Part shown: piece by piece, positions 43,432 to 52,550 of the stretch
Numbering within the stretch: the first letter of the stretch is position 1
Layout of the letters: the number at the start of each line of letters is the position of its first letter
NCBI RefSeq assembly: GCF_001995095.2
Contig: NZ_MTSD02000004.1
Coordinates: 62,001-126,000 of the forward strand
Origin: Oceanospirillum linum
GTDB taxonomy: Bacteria; Pseudomonadota; Gammaproteobacteria; Pseudomonadales; Halomonadaceae
Direction of reading: 5' to 3'
Length of the DNA stretch: 64,000 nucleotides
The notes under the pieces: model-generated
What the model saw: only the letters and a program-made list of their open reading frames with translations
Told to the model about the DNA's origin: nothing
Database searches by the model: none
Made by a program: the position numbers and the translations under genes

Positions 43432-43463
43432 CCTTTTATTCTTTATTCGCAGGTAAATCGATA

Positions 43464-43634
43464 ATGGATCGTGTTGCCCTTGGGCGTATTTTTATGAATG
43501 GCGGAGGCCTTTTGTTGGTTTCGACGGCTGTGGTTAATTGGGCTGAGATTATCGGTGTCAACAATGGTTATCTGGCCATTGGAGGAACGGTGGCCATGGT
43601 AATCGGTTATGGTTTGGGAAGAAATCAGCTATAG
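43464..43634 (+). CDS. Small two-segment membrane protein downstream of the multicopper oxidase
   Basis: An open frame of 56 codons from ATG 43464 to TAG 43634, with AGG about 10 bases upstream. The product begins MDRVALGRIFMNGGGLLLV and contains two hydrophobic segments (GGGLLLVSTAVVNWAEIIGV and YLAIGGTVAMVIGYGLG). It follows the oxidase by 32 bp and could be co-transcribed. I do not recognise the family. It is short, but composition and a ribosome site favour a real gene. Confidence 0.55.
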   Translation: MDRVALGRIFMNGGGLLLVSTAVVNWAEIIGVNNGYLAIGGTVAMVIGYGLGRNQL

Positions 43635-43778
43635 TTCCACTGTAAATACTACTGATGTTAGCATCGCCAGGTACGATTGCTATCAGCTCCGGTATGGCAT
43701 GTAGCGGGTAACTCCTGCTTTGCGTTTACCATTAGTGCCCTCAAGTTCTCCCGGGCATCGCTATAATCGAATATTGGA

Positions 43779-45041
43779 ATGTATAGGATGCCTGTCCCAG
43801 TCTCTCAGCCCATCGCACCTGCTCTTCGTTCTGTTCTGAGTCAATACAGAATACTTATATTTTCTTCTATTTTATTAGCGTTGGTTACTATAATGGGTGT
43901 TCATTATAGTATTAAGGTGACTGAAGAGACTTTCTATCTTTCCTTGGAGCGGGACTCTGAAGTTCTGGAAAAAAGTTTTAATGGCTTGTTAGAACGTACG
44001 TATAAAAACATGGAAATGATTGCGACGTTCATCAGTAGTCATCATGACGTTCAGCAGTTGTTCTACAAAGGGATGTTGGCCGTTCAGGCTGAGGGTGGTG
44101 GTGCCGGTGCTGAGTCTGCAGCGTTTTATCGTCATGCCCTTTATGATGCTGTTGCTCCTGGCTGGAAAAAAATTCAACAGCGATTTGATGCTCGTCAGCT
44201 TCACTTTCATCTGGCCCCCGGTTCTCTGAGTTTTTTACGTGTTCACCGACCGGAGAAATATGGCGACCGGATGGATGATATCCGACATACCGTTGTAGAC
44301 GTGAATGCTTCGCTGGAACCTGCTCTTGGTTTTGAAACTGGTCGTGTTTACTCCGGTTTGCGTGGCGTTGTACCTGTTTTTTCAGAGGATAGTGAAACTC
44401 AGCAGCAGGTGCATGTGGGCGCTCTGGAGGTAGGGACCTCTTTCAATACCGTGCTGAAAATATTTGATGAAACGCAGAATGTTGGCGCTGGTATTTTATT
44501 GCGTCGCGATCATATTGCCGCGACGATGTGGCCCGAATATATCGGGGAGCGTTTTGGTGACGTAATTCACTCCTGTGACTGTTACCTGGAAGCGGAGTCA
44601 CGGAAAGGTGAGCTGCGCAGAATGATGGATCTGCAGGCAGAGGATAACGAGAACCATCACAGCGTGAGGTTGTATCCTCTTGGTGAGCGCTATTATGGCT
44701 TCTCACTGATCCCTCTGTTTGATTATAAAAAGAGCCTATCGGACAAAGACCCTCAGAATCGCATTGGGTATGTTGCCTTCTGGTTTGACCAGACAGAAAA
44801 GTATCAACACCTGCAAAGTACCCGGGAGCGTTATCTGGTGCTGGGCGTTGTCGGCTTTCTGTTTGTTTTGTCCATGATGATTTTGCTGGTTCGTTTTTAC
44901 ATACGTCACCTCCGCATGCAGGTTGAACAGAAAACATTGGCACTGCAGGAGAGTATAGACCAGCTGAACCGGGCGCAGAAAATCGCCCACCTGGGGGCAT
45001 TGGCAGTTGCAGGTCGAAGCAAATCAGCTGGTATTTTCTGA
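43779..45041 (+). CDS. Cache-PAS-GGDEF protein, N-terminal fragment (frameshifted)
   Basis: The sensor half of a membrane diguanylate cyclase. Membrane segment about 24-44 (RILIFSSILLALVTIMGVHYS), a large periplasmic Cache-like domain of about 300 residues, second membrane segment (YLVLGVVGFLFVLSMMILLVRFYI), then a coiled linker and the beginning of a PAS domain (NRAQKIAHLG). The frame is lost at a G5 tract (44993-44997). With one G fewer the text continues as HLGHWQLQVEANQLVFSDEVYRIVGL, a perfect PAS start that runs into the downstream frame. Thus 43779-46218 is one gene with an extra base. ATG 43788 is an alternative start. Confidence 0.8.
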   Translation: MYRMPVPVSQPIAPALRSVLSQYRILIFSSILLALVTIMGVHYSIKVTEETFYLSLERDSEVLEKSFNGLLERTYKNMEMIATFISSHHDVQQLFYKGMLAVQAEGGGAGAESAAFYRHALYDAVAPGWKKIQQRFDARQLHFHLAPGSLSFLRVHRPEKYGDRMDDIRHTVVDVNASLEPALGFETGRVYSGLRGVVPVFSEDSETQQQVHVGALEVGTSFNTVLKIFDETQNVGAGILLRRDHIAATMWPEYIGERFGDVIHSCDCYLEAESRKGELRRMMDLQAEDNENHHSVRLYPLGERYYGFSLIPLFDYKKSLSDKDPQNRIGYVAFWFDQTEKYQHLQSTRERYLVLGVVGFLFVLSMMILLVRFYIRHLRMQVEQKTLALQESIDQLNRAQKIAHLGALAVAGRSKSAGIF

Positions 45042-46218
45042 TGAGGTTTACCGAATTGTGGGGCTGCCTCAGGGGACAGATATAAGCCTTGAGCAGTTTC
45101 TCTCCTGTGTTTATGAGGAGGACCGGGAAGAGGTCAGGCAAACGTTCCTAAGCGCGAAAAAAGGGATCTCCGGCGACCTGACCCATAGAGTTAAAAGCGA
45201 GAATGATCGTCTAATCTATGTCCGTAACCATATGGAAGTGCTTTTCAACGACGCCGGTGCTGTGGATCGCATCCTGGGTACTATTCAGGATATTTCACAC
45301 CAGATTGAGCTACAAAAAGCGATAGAAGCTAAAGAGCAGCTGTATCGGCAGATTTTTGAGCGCAGCCGTGCAGTTAAATTGCTTCTGAACCCTGAGCAAG
45401 GGCAAATTATTGATGCCAATGAAGCCGCTCAAAGGTACTACGGGTACAGCCATAAGCAGCTAACCAGTATGGGAATTGAGCAGATCAATACTTTGCCACT
45501 GGAGGAGTTGAGAGCTGAGTTTTATCGGACACTGACTGAAAACTGTGATTATGGTAACTACAAACATCGCTTGGCGAATGGTGAAATACGTGATGTTGAA
45601 GTATATACCAGTGATGTGGAGTTTGATGGTAAGCACTATTACCATTCGATCATCTTTGATGTCACCGAGCGCAATCAGGTTTTGGCTCAGCTTGAAAAAG
45701 CGGCCATGCACGACAGTCTCACGGGGCTGTTTAACCGTAGAAGTGTGGATTATCGTGCTGAACCGGAGATCGCTCATTATCTGAGGACAGGTGAGCCATT
45801 CTCCGTCATCATGATGGATATTGATCACTTTAAACATTTTAATGATATCTATGGTCATGATGTCGGAGACCTTGTGCTCCGGCATGTTGCTCAGCTGTTT
45901 GAGTCTGAAGTGCGGGCAACGGACCTTGTGGGGCGCTTTGGCGGTGAAGAGTTTATTGTTCTGGCGCCGCAAACGGATAAAGAAAATGCTATCCTGCTTG
46001 CCGAGCGTATTGTGAGTTCCGTTCGGGCGTTTGAAATGGAATATGGCGATGAGCGCCTTAAAATAACACTTTCTGCAGGCGTAGCTACTCTGGATGAGAG
46101 TCTCTGCCTTAATCAGACCTTTGATCTGAAAGATTGCTTTGCTCAGTTGGTGAAGCATGCTGATGAACAGCTTTATAATGCCAAGTCCAAGGGGCGTGAC
46201 CAGGTTTGTAGTTTCTGA
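45007..46218 (+). CDS. Cache-PAS-GGDEF protein, C-terminal part with diguanylate cyclase domain (frameshifted)
   Basis: The output half: rest of the first PAS domain with PAC (to about residue 100), a second PAS domain (about 105-225, LLLNPEQGQIIDANEAAQRYYGYS), and a GGDEF domain (about 235-403) with RFGGEEFIVLAP. The G-G-E-E-F variant is catalytically competent in known enzymes, so this is a likely diguanylate cyclase. No RxxD I-site is obvious at the usual position. The TTG at 45007 that opens this frame has no ribosome binding site and lies inside the PAS domain, so on its own it is probably not translated. Confidence 0.85.
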   Translation: MQVEANQLVFSDEVYRIVGLPQGTDISLEQFLSCVYEEDREEVRQTFLSAKKGISGDLTHRVKSENDRLIYVRNHMEVLFNDAGAVDRILGTIQDISHQIELQKAIEAKEQLYRQIFERSRAVKLLLNPEQGQIIDANEAAQRYYGYSHKQLTSMGIEQINTLPLEELRAEFYRTLTENCDYGNYKHRLANGEIRDVEVYTSDVEFDGKHYYHSIIFDVTERNQVLAQLEKAAMHDSLTGLFNRRSVDYRAEPEIAHYLRTGEPFSVIMMDIDHFKHFNDIYGHDVGDLVLRHVAQLFESEVRATDLVGRFGGEEFIVLAPQTDKENAILLAERIVSSVRAFEMEYGDERLKITLSAGVATLDESLCLNQTFDLKDCFAQLVKHADEQLYNAKSKGRDQVCSF

Positions 46219-46314
46219 ATATCGTATTAATACCTGATGTCAGTGTGGCATGTGAGCCAGCCTCTGGCAGTCTGTTTTTTTGTAAGAGTCTATCTGTAAA
46301 AATTGGAGTGAGGT

Positions 46315-47430
46315 GTGGTTTTAAATGGATTGCCTGCGAGGCTGAGATGGCTGGGTTTATGGCTTGTTTTTCTTCTGGTCAGTGGGTGCAGTGTTGCGCC
46401 ACCAAACCCACCTGAAACGGGGCCGGTGACACCTGAACAACCTTTGCCGGAAGACCGTTCCTCTGAGAGTGCACCGAATACAGAGCAGGAGTCTGCGCAG
46501 GAGGTGCTTCCGGCGGGTGTTATTTCCGGTCAGGTATCCTACCGGGAGAGAATTGCGCTTTTACCCGGTGCGTTTGTCCGCGTTGTACTGATCCGGGAAG
46601 CTGTGAAGGCAGAGCCTCCGGTTGAGATTGCTGAACAGATTTTTCACCCTTTAGGGCAGGTGCCGTTTACCTATCACCTGAAATTTAAACCGGAAGATAT
46701 CCGTAGCGGTTTCCGTTACGTGGTCAAAGGCCAGATTTTCTCCGGAGACGAGCGCCTTTTATTTGCCAGTAAGTCCCCTGTTGTTATAGAGCCTTTAGGG
46801 CCTGATCGGGAGATCGATCTGCTGCTGATGCGTGTTCCGGTAACCCAGCAGTCCCATATGAAGCCTATGACCGCTGCAGTGAGCCGGGTTTTTCAGTGTG
46901 GGGATTTTGCCTTTGGCACCCGGACGGGAATCGGTGAAATTGCCCTGTATCTTCCTGATGGAGTTCTGGTGCTTTCACAGGTTCGCTCAGCTTCAGGAGC
47001 TCGTTATGAGGAGGGTGATACTCTGTTCTGGATGAAGGGTGATCGGGCAATGTTGTCCTATAAGGGCACATTGCACAGCCAGTGTGTGCATAACGCTGAT
47101 CGTGATGCCCGAGATCCCCATGAGAGACGCCCGGTGGATTTTCGGGCAGTGGGTCAAGAGCCACCCTGGTTGCTAGAAGTCGTTTCTCAGCACAATCTTA
47201 ACCTGATTACAGAATACGGACAGAAGCGAGTACAGCTGCCGGAACCAAAAGTCATCTACAGGCCGGACAGTGTTACTTACCGGGCTATGAACGGTGCTGA
47301 CAGGGTATCTGCGACAGTACGCAGCGGCGCTTGTCAGGATTCCATGGCGGACAAAATATGGCCGCAACGTGTGAGTGTCTGGTGGAATGGCCGGCACTAT
47401 CAAGGCTGCGGAGAGTTTCTGCAGCCCTAG
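46315..47430 (+). CDS. Three-part lipoprotein: YbaY-like, MliC-like and COG3650-like domains
   Basis: A 371-residue lipoprotein with signal and lipobox LVSGC (Cys25) and a Pro/Glu-rich spacer. The first domain (about 67-175, GVISGQVSYRERIALLPGAFVRVVLI) matches the YbaY/YscW-type lipoprotein fold. The second (about 190-265, FQCGDFAFGTRTG...RSASGARYEEGDTLFWMKGDRAML) matches MliC-type lysozyme inhibitors, including the S-A-S-G-A-R-Y motif. The last (about 280-371, WLLEVVSQHNLNLITEYG...ACQDSMADKIWPQRVSVWWNGRHYQGCGEF) matches the COG3650-type domain. It starts at GTG 46315 with GGAG 6 bp upstream. Likely envelope protection against lysozyme; convergent with the HD-GYP gene. Confidence 0.83.
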   Translation: MVLNGLPARLRWLGLWLVFLLVSGCSVAPPNPPETGPVTPEQPLPEDRSSESAPNTEQESAQEVLPAGVISGQVSYRERIALLPGAFVRVVLIREAVKAEPPVEIAEQIFHPLGQVPFTYHLKFKPEDIRSGFRYVVKGQIFSGDERLLFASKSPVVIEPLGPDREIDLLLMRVPVTQQSHMKPMTAAVSRVFQCGDFAFGTRTGIGEIALYLPDGVLVLSQVRSASGARYEEGDTLFWMKGDRAMLSYKGTLHSQCVHNADRDARDPHERRPVDFRAVGQEPPWLLEVVSQHNLNLITEYGQKRVQLPEPKVIYRPDSVTYRAMNGADRVSATVRSGACQDSMADKIWPQRVSVWWNGRHYQGCGEFLQP

Positions 47431-47434
47431 CTGT

Positions 47435-47465
47435 TACCGGTGGGAGCGAACCCTTTTCACCGGTA
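47435..47465. terminator. Hairpin between convergent lipoprotein and HD-GYP genes
   Basis: Eight-base-pair stem TACCGGTG (47435-47442) / CACCGGTA (47458-47465) in the 57-bp convergent gap. T-runs are weak, so termination is plausible but not certain. Confidence 0.45.
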
Positions 47466-47487
47466 CAGGCTAGGTTGACGCCCCGTG

Positions 47488-48798
47488 TCAGGCGGCCCGG
47501 TTAAGACCCAGCTCTATGGCCAGCATTTGTAGTGATAAGTCCGGTATCTCTTCCGGTTCTACAGTGCGCGTGATATTTACTTTCCTTAAAGCATCATCCG
47601 CAAGGTCCAGCTCCTGGTGCTTAGGCAGTGGTTTCCCTTCATGGTCAAACAAACAGCGAATTTTCGGTCTTGACCGGGCTGACCGGGTAATATCGGTCAC
47701 CATACCGATCTGTTGCCGGTTGAGTTCTACCAGAGTACCTATAGGGTAGATGCCAACAGACTGAATAAATCGTTCAACCAGCTTACCATCAAAGTTATGA
47801 TTACGCAGACGGTACAGATTGCGCAGAGCCTGTGTTGGCGTTCCCTTATTACTGAAGTGCCGGTTACGGGTCATCGCTTCAAAGGTTGTGATAATCGCAA
47901 GAATCCGGGCTTCAAGCGGGATTTTTCGACCGGATATGCCCGCAGGGTATCCCGTTCCGTCAAAACGTTCGTGGTGGTAAGCGACGATGCTGTTTAAGGG
48001 CCGCAATGCCGGTGACTGATGTAAAATGTCACAGCTGTGATCGACATGTTTTTGGATGCTGATGCGTTGCCCGATACTCAAAACCTCTTTTTGCTTCAGT
48101 AGCTCTTCAGGAACCCTGATCATACCGATATCGTGCAATAGAGCGCTCATGCAGAGTCTGTGAAGGTGAGCCTTTGACATACCAAGGCTTCGACCAAAGC
48201 TGAGGCTAAGAACTGCCACATCGAGGGATTTACGCTCCAAAGAACTGTCTTTTTCTTCCAATTGGCTTAGCAGCGTGAGTGTGCTTGGGCGGGCCAATGT
48301 AGAAACCAGAAGCTTTTTAGAAGACGCCTCAAGCGCACTGGCATCCAGACTCAGCCCACTTCGGGCCCGTTCAAAGTTAGTACTTAAAATATCCAGACAG
48401 CTATGAAAACTATCGATCACAAACTGCCTGGAAACTTTGCTACTGAGGTCTGCTTTTGCCTGGGGCTTGGATGGTTTTACCTGGAGCCCGGATGGAGGAC
48501 TCCCGGTTTCCGTTTGTTTGTGGGGGACTGAGTCTGATGTCTCTGTGTCCGCAGCCTGTTTCTGCTCAGATAATACCGGCTTGGGATGTTTCTGAGACTC
48601 AGTGGCAAGCGGTTTCTCTTCTTCGGGTGCGTCTGTTTCAATCGCTACAATATTGCAGTGCTGAAGCAATAGCGCCAAGTCTTCGCTGGTGCTTAAAACA
48701 AAGGGTTGTGTCCACTTAGGGCTTTTATCCCAGCCAATGTCCAGTGCCATGATTTTCATGCCGGGAGTTAACTGTTGAACAGGGATATTTTGTCGCAT
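47488..48798 (-). CDS. HD-GYP domain cyclic-di-GMP phosphodiesterase
   Basis: A 436-residue protein: N-terminal DUF3391-like region (IPVQQLTPGMKIMALDIGWDKSP), a charged low-complexity stretch (about 60-130), and an HD-GYP domain with all landmarks: MSALLHDIGMIRVPEELL (HD dyad), IQKHVDHSCDIL, VAYHHERFDGTGYPAGISGRKIPLEARILAI. It is therefore a likely active cyclic-di-GMP hydrolase. The tail YPIGTLVELNRQQIGMV is shared in pattern with the degenerate homologue at 37801. Single gene on the minus strand; the 250 bp upstream (48799-49047) hold no gene I can support. Confidence 0.9.
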   Translation of the reverse strand: MRQNIPVQQLTPGMKIMALDIGWDKSPKWTQPFVLSTSEDLALLLQHCNIVAIETDAPEEEKPLATESQKHPKPVLSEQKQAADTETSDSVPHKQTETGSPPSGLQVKPSKPQAKADLSSKVSRQFVIDSFHSCLDILSTNFERARSGLSLDASALEASSKKLLVSTLARPSTLTLLSQLEEKDSSLERKSLDVAVLSLSFGRSLGMSKAHLHRLCMSALLHDIGMIRVPEELLKQKEVLSIGQRISIQKHVDHSCDILHQSPALRPLNSIVAYHHERFDGTGYPAGISGRKIPLEARILAIITTFEAMTRNRHFSNKGTPTQALRNLYRLRNHNFDGKLVERFIQSVGIYPIGTLVELNRQQIGMVTDITRSARSRPKIRCLFDHEGKPLPKHQELDLADDALRKVNITRTVEPEEIPDLSLQMLAIELGLNRAA

Positions 48799-49047
48799 TT
48801 AATAATCCTGAAAGCAGAAAGCGTTGGCGGGTTGATCCATCTTTCAGGCCATTGCTCTAAAAAGTAAAAGCACCCTGTGTTTCAGGCACTGTTTTGCATT
48901 GTATTCTGACCTATCTTAGAGGATTGGCCAATCAGGTAAAAGTGATAAAAAAAACAATGTTTGAATTGGTAAGATTGCTGCTTAGTAATGCATGCCGGAT
49001 GTACAGGGAGCCGAATTAATATTCGGCTTCTGGTGTTTTTCTGTTGA

Positions 49048-49788
49048 CTAACCCAGTAGATTTTTAATCAGTTGAGTTACTTCATCCTGTGAGACATCGT
49101 TGGCAAATGAGAAAGAGTGGTAAGTATCGCCACCAAAATTGCGATCCAGCTCAAAGAGAACATGAGTTTGACCTGCGGTGCTGACAAAAGAAATTTCGAC
49201 CTCTTTCAGGCCAAACAGCGCGAATTTATTAGGGCGGTATTCCAATTCCTGATAGCAGCCCAGGGAGGACTGGAAGTTCTGACCGCGAATAACGCCTTCT
49301 TCCACATCGGCTTTCATCAGACTGTAACCGCAGGCATCCATCGCCTGAAGGACTTTATTTTGCGTCGAGGTCGCAATGACGTCAACGGGGTCCTTATCGC
49401 TGGCATCCAGTGCCATATCGATATTCAGACCTGTGGCCAGCCAGACCTTACTCTGATTATACCGGGCACCATTGTTTGAGATGGGGGTTTCGTAGGGTAG
49501 CTGTGCCTGGAAAGGGATCTCCCGGGTTTCTCCCGGTCCGATGGAGAAGCGATCGGCAACATGCCAATGGGCCAGCGTTTTATTGACGACCATCTCGGTG
49601 TCATCCCGCTCAACTTTGACACGGGTTACCAGAGCCAGGTCCAGCCCGGATATCTCCTGTTCTGTTTCCCCACCTTTAACCACGATGGTTGCCTTGAAGT
49701 TTTCACCAGGGCAAAGCCGTTCTGTATGCAGCAGAGTGTCAACTTTGGCTCCACCGATGCCGATACTGGCAAGAATTTTCTTAAACAT
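49048..49788 (-). CDS. Spo0M-like sporulation-control (SpoOM/arrestin-fold) protein
   Basis: A 246-residue protein of the Spo0M (SpoOM) family: MFKKILASIGIGGAKVDTLLHTERLCPGENFKATIVVKGG is the typical start, followed by an arrestin-like beta-rich domain (GPGETREIPFQAQLPYETPI, SKVWLATGLNIDMALDASDKDPVDV) and a C-terminal domain (LFELDRNFGGDTYHSFSF). In Bacillus it affects sporulation; in non-sporulating bacteria the role is unknown, and the name should not be read as function. Single gene with GGA just before the ATG. The interval 49789-50098 up to the EF-hand gene is a divergent promoter region without a gene. Confidence 0.85.
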   Translation of the reverse strand: MFKKILASIGIGGAKVDTLLHTERLCPGENFKATIVVKGGETEQEISGLDLALVTRVKVERDDTEMVVNKTLAHWHVADRFSIGPGETREIPFQAQLPYETPISNNGARYNQSKVWLATGLNIDMALDASDKDPVDVIATSTQNKVLQAMDACGYSLMKADVEEGVIRGQNFQSSLGCYQELEYRPNKFALFGLKEVEISFVSTAGQTHVLFELDRNFGGDTYHSFSFANDVSQDEVTQLIKNLLG

Positions 49789-50098
49789 TGGAGATCCTTT
49801 TTCTGAAAATAGTATGGCGTATATGTTTTTTACGGTTATTAACTCAAGAGATGGGATGCAGATAGAGCTTTTTCAATACCCGTCTGATGTCAAATTTTAA
49901 GTCGGATCTTGCAGGACACCAGAGAGGCATCGGACTACCTTTATAGATTCAAGGATGATTTTATGATTTCTGGATGAGAATATTTCATTTACCTAAAGTT
50001 CATATCTGCCGATAGGAAACTCAATGTACCCCCGATTTATATATCAACCTGTTTGTAAATAAGTAGCTTCCGGTGATCAGCCGGACTTGAGGTGTTTT

Positions 50099-51307
50099 AT
50101 GAAGATTCAACAAGGACAGTTTAATCTGCGCTCCAGTCATGAGGCTATTCAGCGACTGACAAAGGAAGAGTCTCTGCAGATTGTGAAACGCACTGACGGT
50201 AAAGATCAGGTGCTGACTTACCAGAATAAAACAGATGCCACCCAGGTTTCGCTGAGCTACTACGGGTCAGCTAACACCGCTTCTCAGGGCGCTGCCGGAG
50301 ATGATACCTATGACCGTTTTCCGGTGCCGGGCCGTCAGGCTGATGCTCAGGAGCAGGCACCCTCTGATTCTGTGGGGACGAATGCACCCAGTGTATCAAC
50401 TGATCCGCTTGATAATGGGTTGGCAATGGATGCTGAAGCGATAGCCGATCTGCGCATGTTGGCCTTTGTTCAGCTAATGGAGCAGATGTTTGGCCTGAGA
50501 ATCTCGCTGGATGACTCCCATTTGTCAGAAGAAGATCTGAAGGATATACAGAAGCTGCGTGGGCTCGGGGAGCAGATGGATGCGATGAAGCCTGCTAACC
50601 AGCGCGCAGCGTCCGGCCAGAATACTGTACCAAGCAACGGGCAACAGATAACCTACAGTGCGACAACCTTTTATCATGAGGAAGAACATACGCACATGGA
50701 GGCAAAGGGCAAGGTGATTACAGAGGATGGCCGTGAACTTGAACTGTCCCTTGATCTCAATATGAGCCGTAGCTTTCAGTCTGAAAGTTTTGTTCAGTTT
50801 TCAGAAGGTAATCTGAAAGACCCGTTGGTCATTAACTTTGACCGACCCAGTGTCGGACTGAGTGACAAGCTGCACTTCCAGTTTGATCTGGATGCAGATG
50901 GCGAAGACGAAACACTGCCAGAGCTGTTAGCGGGTTCCGGCTATCTGGCACTGGATCTTAACGGCGATGGTGTTATCAACTCCGGTAATGAGTTATTTGG
51001 TGCTCAAAGTGGTGATGGTTTTGAAGAGCTGGCGCAATACGATGATGATGGCAACGGTTTTATTGATGAGAATGATGCCGTCTTCAGTCAGCTGAAAATA
51101 TGGGTGCCAAAAGGTGAGGGTGAGAGTGAGCTATACGCATTACTGGACAAGGATGTTGGCGCCATCTATCTGAAGTCGGAGCAAACCCCTTTTGCTCTGA
51201 AAACTGAAACTGGCAACAGAACTCAGGGTTATGTCAGAGAATCAGGTGTATTCCTGAAGGAGTCTGGAGGTATCGCCTCCGTTCAGCAGATTGATCTGAA
51301 GGTTTAG
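50099..51307 (+). CDS. EF-hand-like calcium-binding protein
   Basis: A 402-residue protein without a signal peptide or membrane segment. The C-terminal third has two EF-hand-like loops, DLNGDGVINSGNE and DDDGNGFIDENDA, set in the pattern LALDLNGDGVIN...LFGAQSGDGFEELAQYDDDGNGFIDENDAVFSQLKIW, which recurs in a group of proteobacterial proteins, some linked to type I secreted proteins. The middle part is beta-rich. ATG 50099 follows GAGGTG, the upstream in-frame start at 50087 being less likely. Function unknown. Followed by a strong bidirectional terminator. Confidence 0.75.
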   Translation: MKIQQGQFNLRSSHEAIQRLTKEESLQIVKRTDGKDQVLTYQNKTDATQVSLSYYGSANTASQGAAGDDTYDRFPVPGRQADAQEQAPSDSVGTNAPSVSTDPLDNGLAMDAEAIADLRMLAFVQLMEQMFGLRISLDDSHLSEEDLKDIQKLRGLGEQMDAMKPANQRAASGQNTVPSNGQQITYSATTFYHEEEHTHMEAKGKVITEDGRELELSLDLNMSRSFQSESFVQFSEGNLKDPLVINFDRPSVGLSDKLHFQFDLDADGEDETLPELLAGSGYLALDLNGDGVINSGNELFGAQSGDGFEELAQYDDDGNGFIDENDAVFSQLKIWVPKGEGESELYALLDKDVGAIYLKSEQTPFALKTETGNRTQGYVRESGVFLKESGGIASVQQIDLKV

Positions 51308-51324
51308 CCAGACCTGGTAGAGAG

Positions 51325-51365
51325 AAAAACACCGCTGACGGCAGCAGAGCCTCAGCGGTGTTTTT
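51325..51365. terminator. Bidirectional intrinsic terminator between EF-hand gene and purC
   Basis: Fourteen-base-pair stem AAAAACACCGCTGA (51325-51338) / TCAGCGGTGTTTTT (51352-51365), with T-runs usable from both convergent genes. Confidence 0.92.
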
Positions 51366-51396
51366 GTTGATACAGCTATACCTGATTGGCCGGTGA

Positions 51397-52515
51397 TCAG
51401 TCGATCAGCCCGTATTGATCCCGCAGAATGCTGATAATTTCGCCCTTAGGGTTGTCGGAAAGCCGCAGTTTCTCTCCGGTAACTTTCTCAGCGATATCGA
51501 TGTAAGTTCGGGATACATCCATCAGTGCTTCCAGTGGCAGGGCATTGTCACGGGCTAATGCTTCACGCTCATTCATGCGATCTTTGTTCAGCAGAATATC
51601 CGGCTCCGGGAAGTGGTTCAGCAACATCTGGCGGAAACCCTCTTTGGATTTTTCGATCACCTGGCCTTCACGATAAGCCGGGCCATCCCAGATACGGGAT
51701 GAGTCCGGTGTACCCACTTCATCCATGTAGATCAGTTTGTCGTTACCTTCGGCATCTGTAACGTAGCCAAACTCAAACTTAGTATCTACGAAGACCTGAT
51801 CCAGCGCTTCCAGTGCGGCGCTGATTACGGAAAAACCCTCTTTCAGGAGTTTTTCATACTGAGCAATATCGTCCTGGCTCCTGAAGTTAAAGGCAGCAAA
51901 ATTATCCAGGATATTATCGCGGGTAATATTCACATCATCTGCCTCAGGAACCCCCGGAATTCCCTTCAGGATACCCTTGGTCGATGGGGTGATCAGCAGC
52001 TCCGGCAGCTTTTGGTCCTTCTGTAAGCCTTCCGGCAGCTCTATACCGCAGAAGTTACGCTCACCCTTGCTGTATGCCCGCCACATGGAACCTGTGATGT
52101 ATTGGCGGCAGATCGCTTCGATCATAACGGGTCTGGCTTTTTGTACGATCCAGACAAAAGGGTGCGGGATATCCAGAATATGACTGTCTGCCAGACCGTT
52201 TTCACGGAATAGTTTGAACCAGTGGTTTGAAATGGCATTCAGTGCAGCCCCTTTGCCGGGAACGCCTTGCAAGCCTCCTTCGCCGTGCCAGATACAGTCG
52301 AATGCTGAGATGCGATCACTGATGACCATAATCGCCAGGGGGGCGTCAGACTGGACGTTATAGCCTTTCTCCTGAATCAGACGACGGCTGTCCTCTTCCG
52401 TCAGCCAGTATACAGAACGGACTTTGCCGCTATGAACCGGCTGGTGGGTACGGATTGGCAGGTCGTTGTTGACGGCTAATACTTGATTGGCAATGGAAGG
52501 GTTTGCAGGGCTCAT
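51397..52515 (-). CDS. purC: Phosphoribosylaminoimidazole-succinocarboxamide synthase (long form)
   Basis: PurC (SAICAR synthase) joins aspartate to CAIR in purine synthesis, using ATP. Typical motifs are [89 protein letters not shown]. At 372 residues it is the longer form found in Vibrio and related groups, not the 237-residue E. coli type. GGA precedes the ATG. The 5-prime leader contains a large nested hairpin (52551-52602). Confidence 0.94.
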   Translation of the reverse strand: MSPANPSIANQVLAVNNDLPIRTHQPVHSGKVRSVYWLTEEDSRRLIQEKGYNVQSDAPLAIMVISDRISAFDCIWHGEGGLQGVPGKGAALNAISNHWFKLFRENGLADSHILDIPHPFVWIVQKARPVMIEAICRQYITGSMWRAYSKGERNFCGIELPEGLQKDQKLPELLITPSTKGILKGIPGVPEADDVNITRDNILDNFAAFNFRSQDDIAQYEKLLKEGFSVISAALEALDQVFVDTKFEFGYVTDAEGNDKLIYMDEVGTPDSSRIWDGPAYREGQVIEKSKEGFRQMLLNHFPEPDILLNKDRMNEREALARDNALPLEALMDVSRTYIDIAEKVTGEKLRLSDNPKGEIISILRDQYGLID

Positions 52516-52550
52516 GGCATCAGTTCCTGTAAGAAACGGTCAAAATTAAG

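Noticed and set aside
44443-45141. Long minus-strand frame opposite the Cache-GGDEF gene
   Set aside because: It is a shadow of the coding strand; composition is rich in Pro, Arg and Gln, with no domain.
49009-49028. AGCCGAAT / ATTCGGCT hairpin near the end of the Spo0M-like gene as terminator
   Set aside because: The stem is perfect, but no T-run follows on the minus strand; kept only as an unexplained hairpin.
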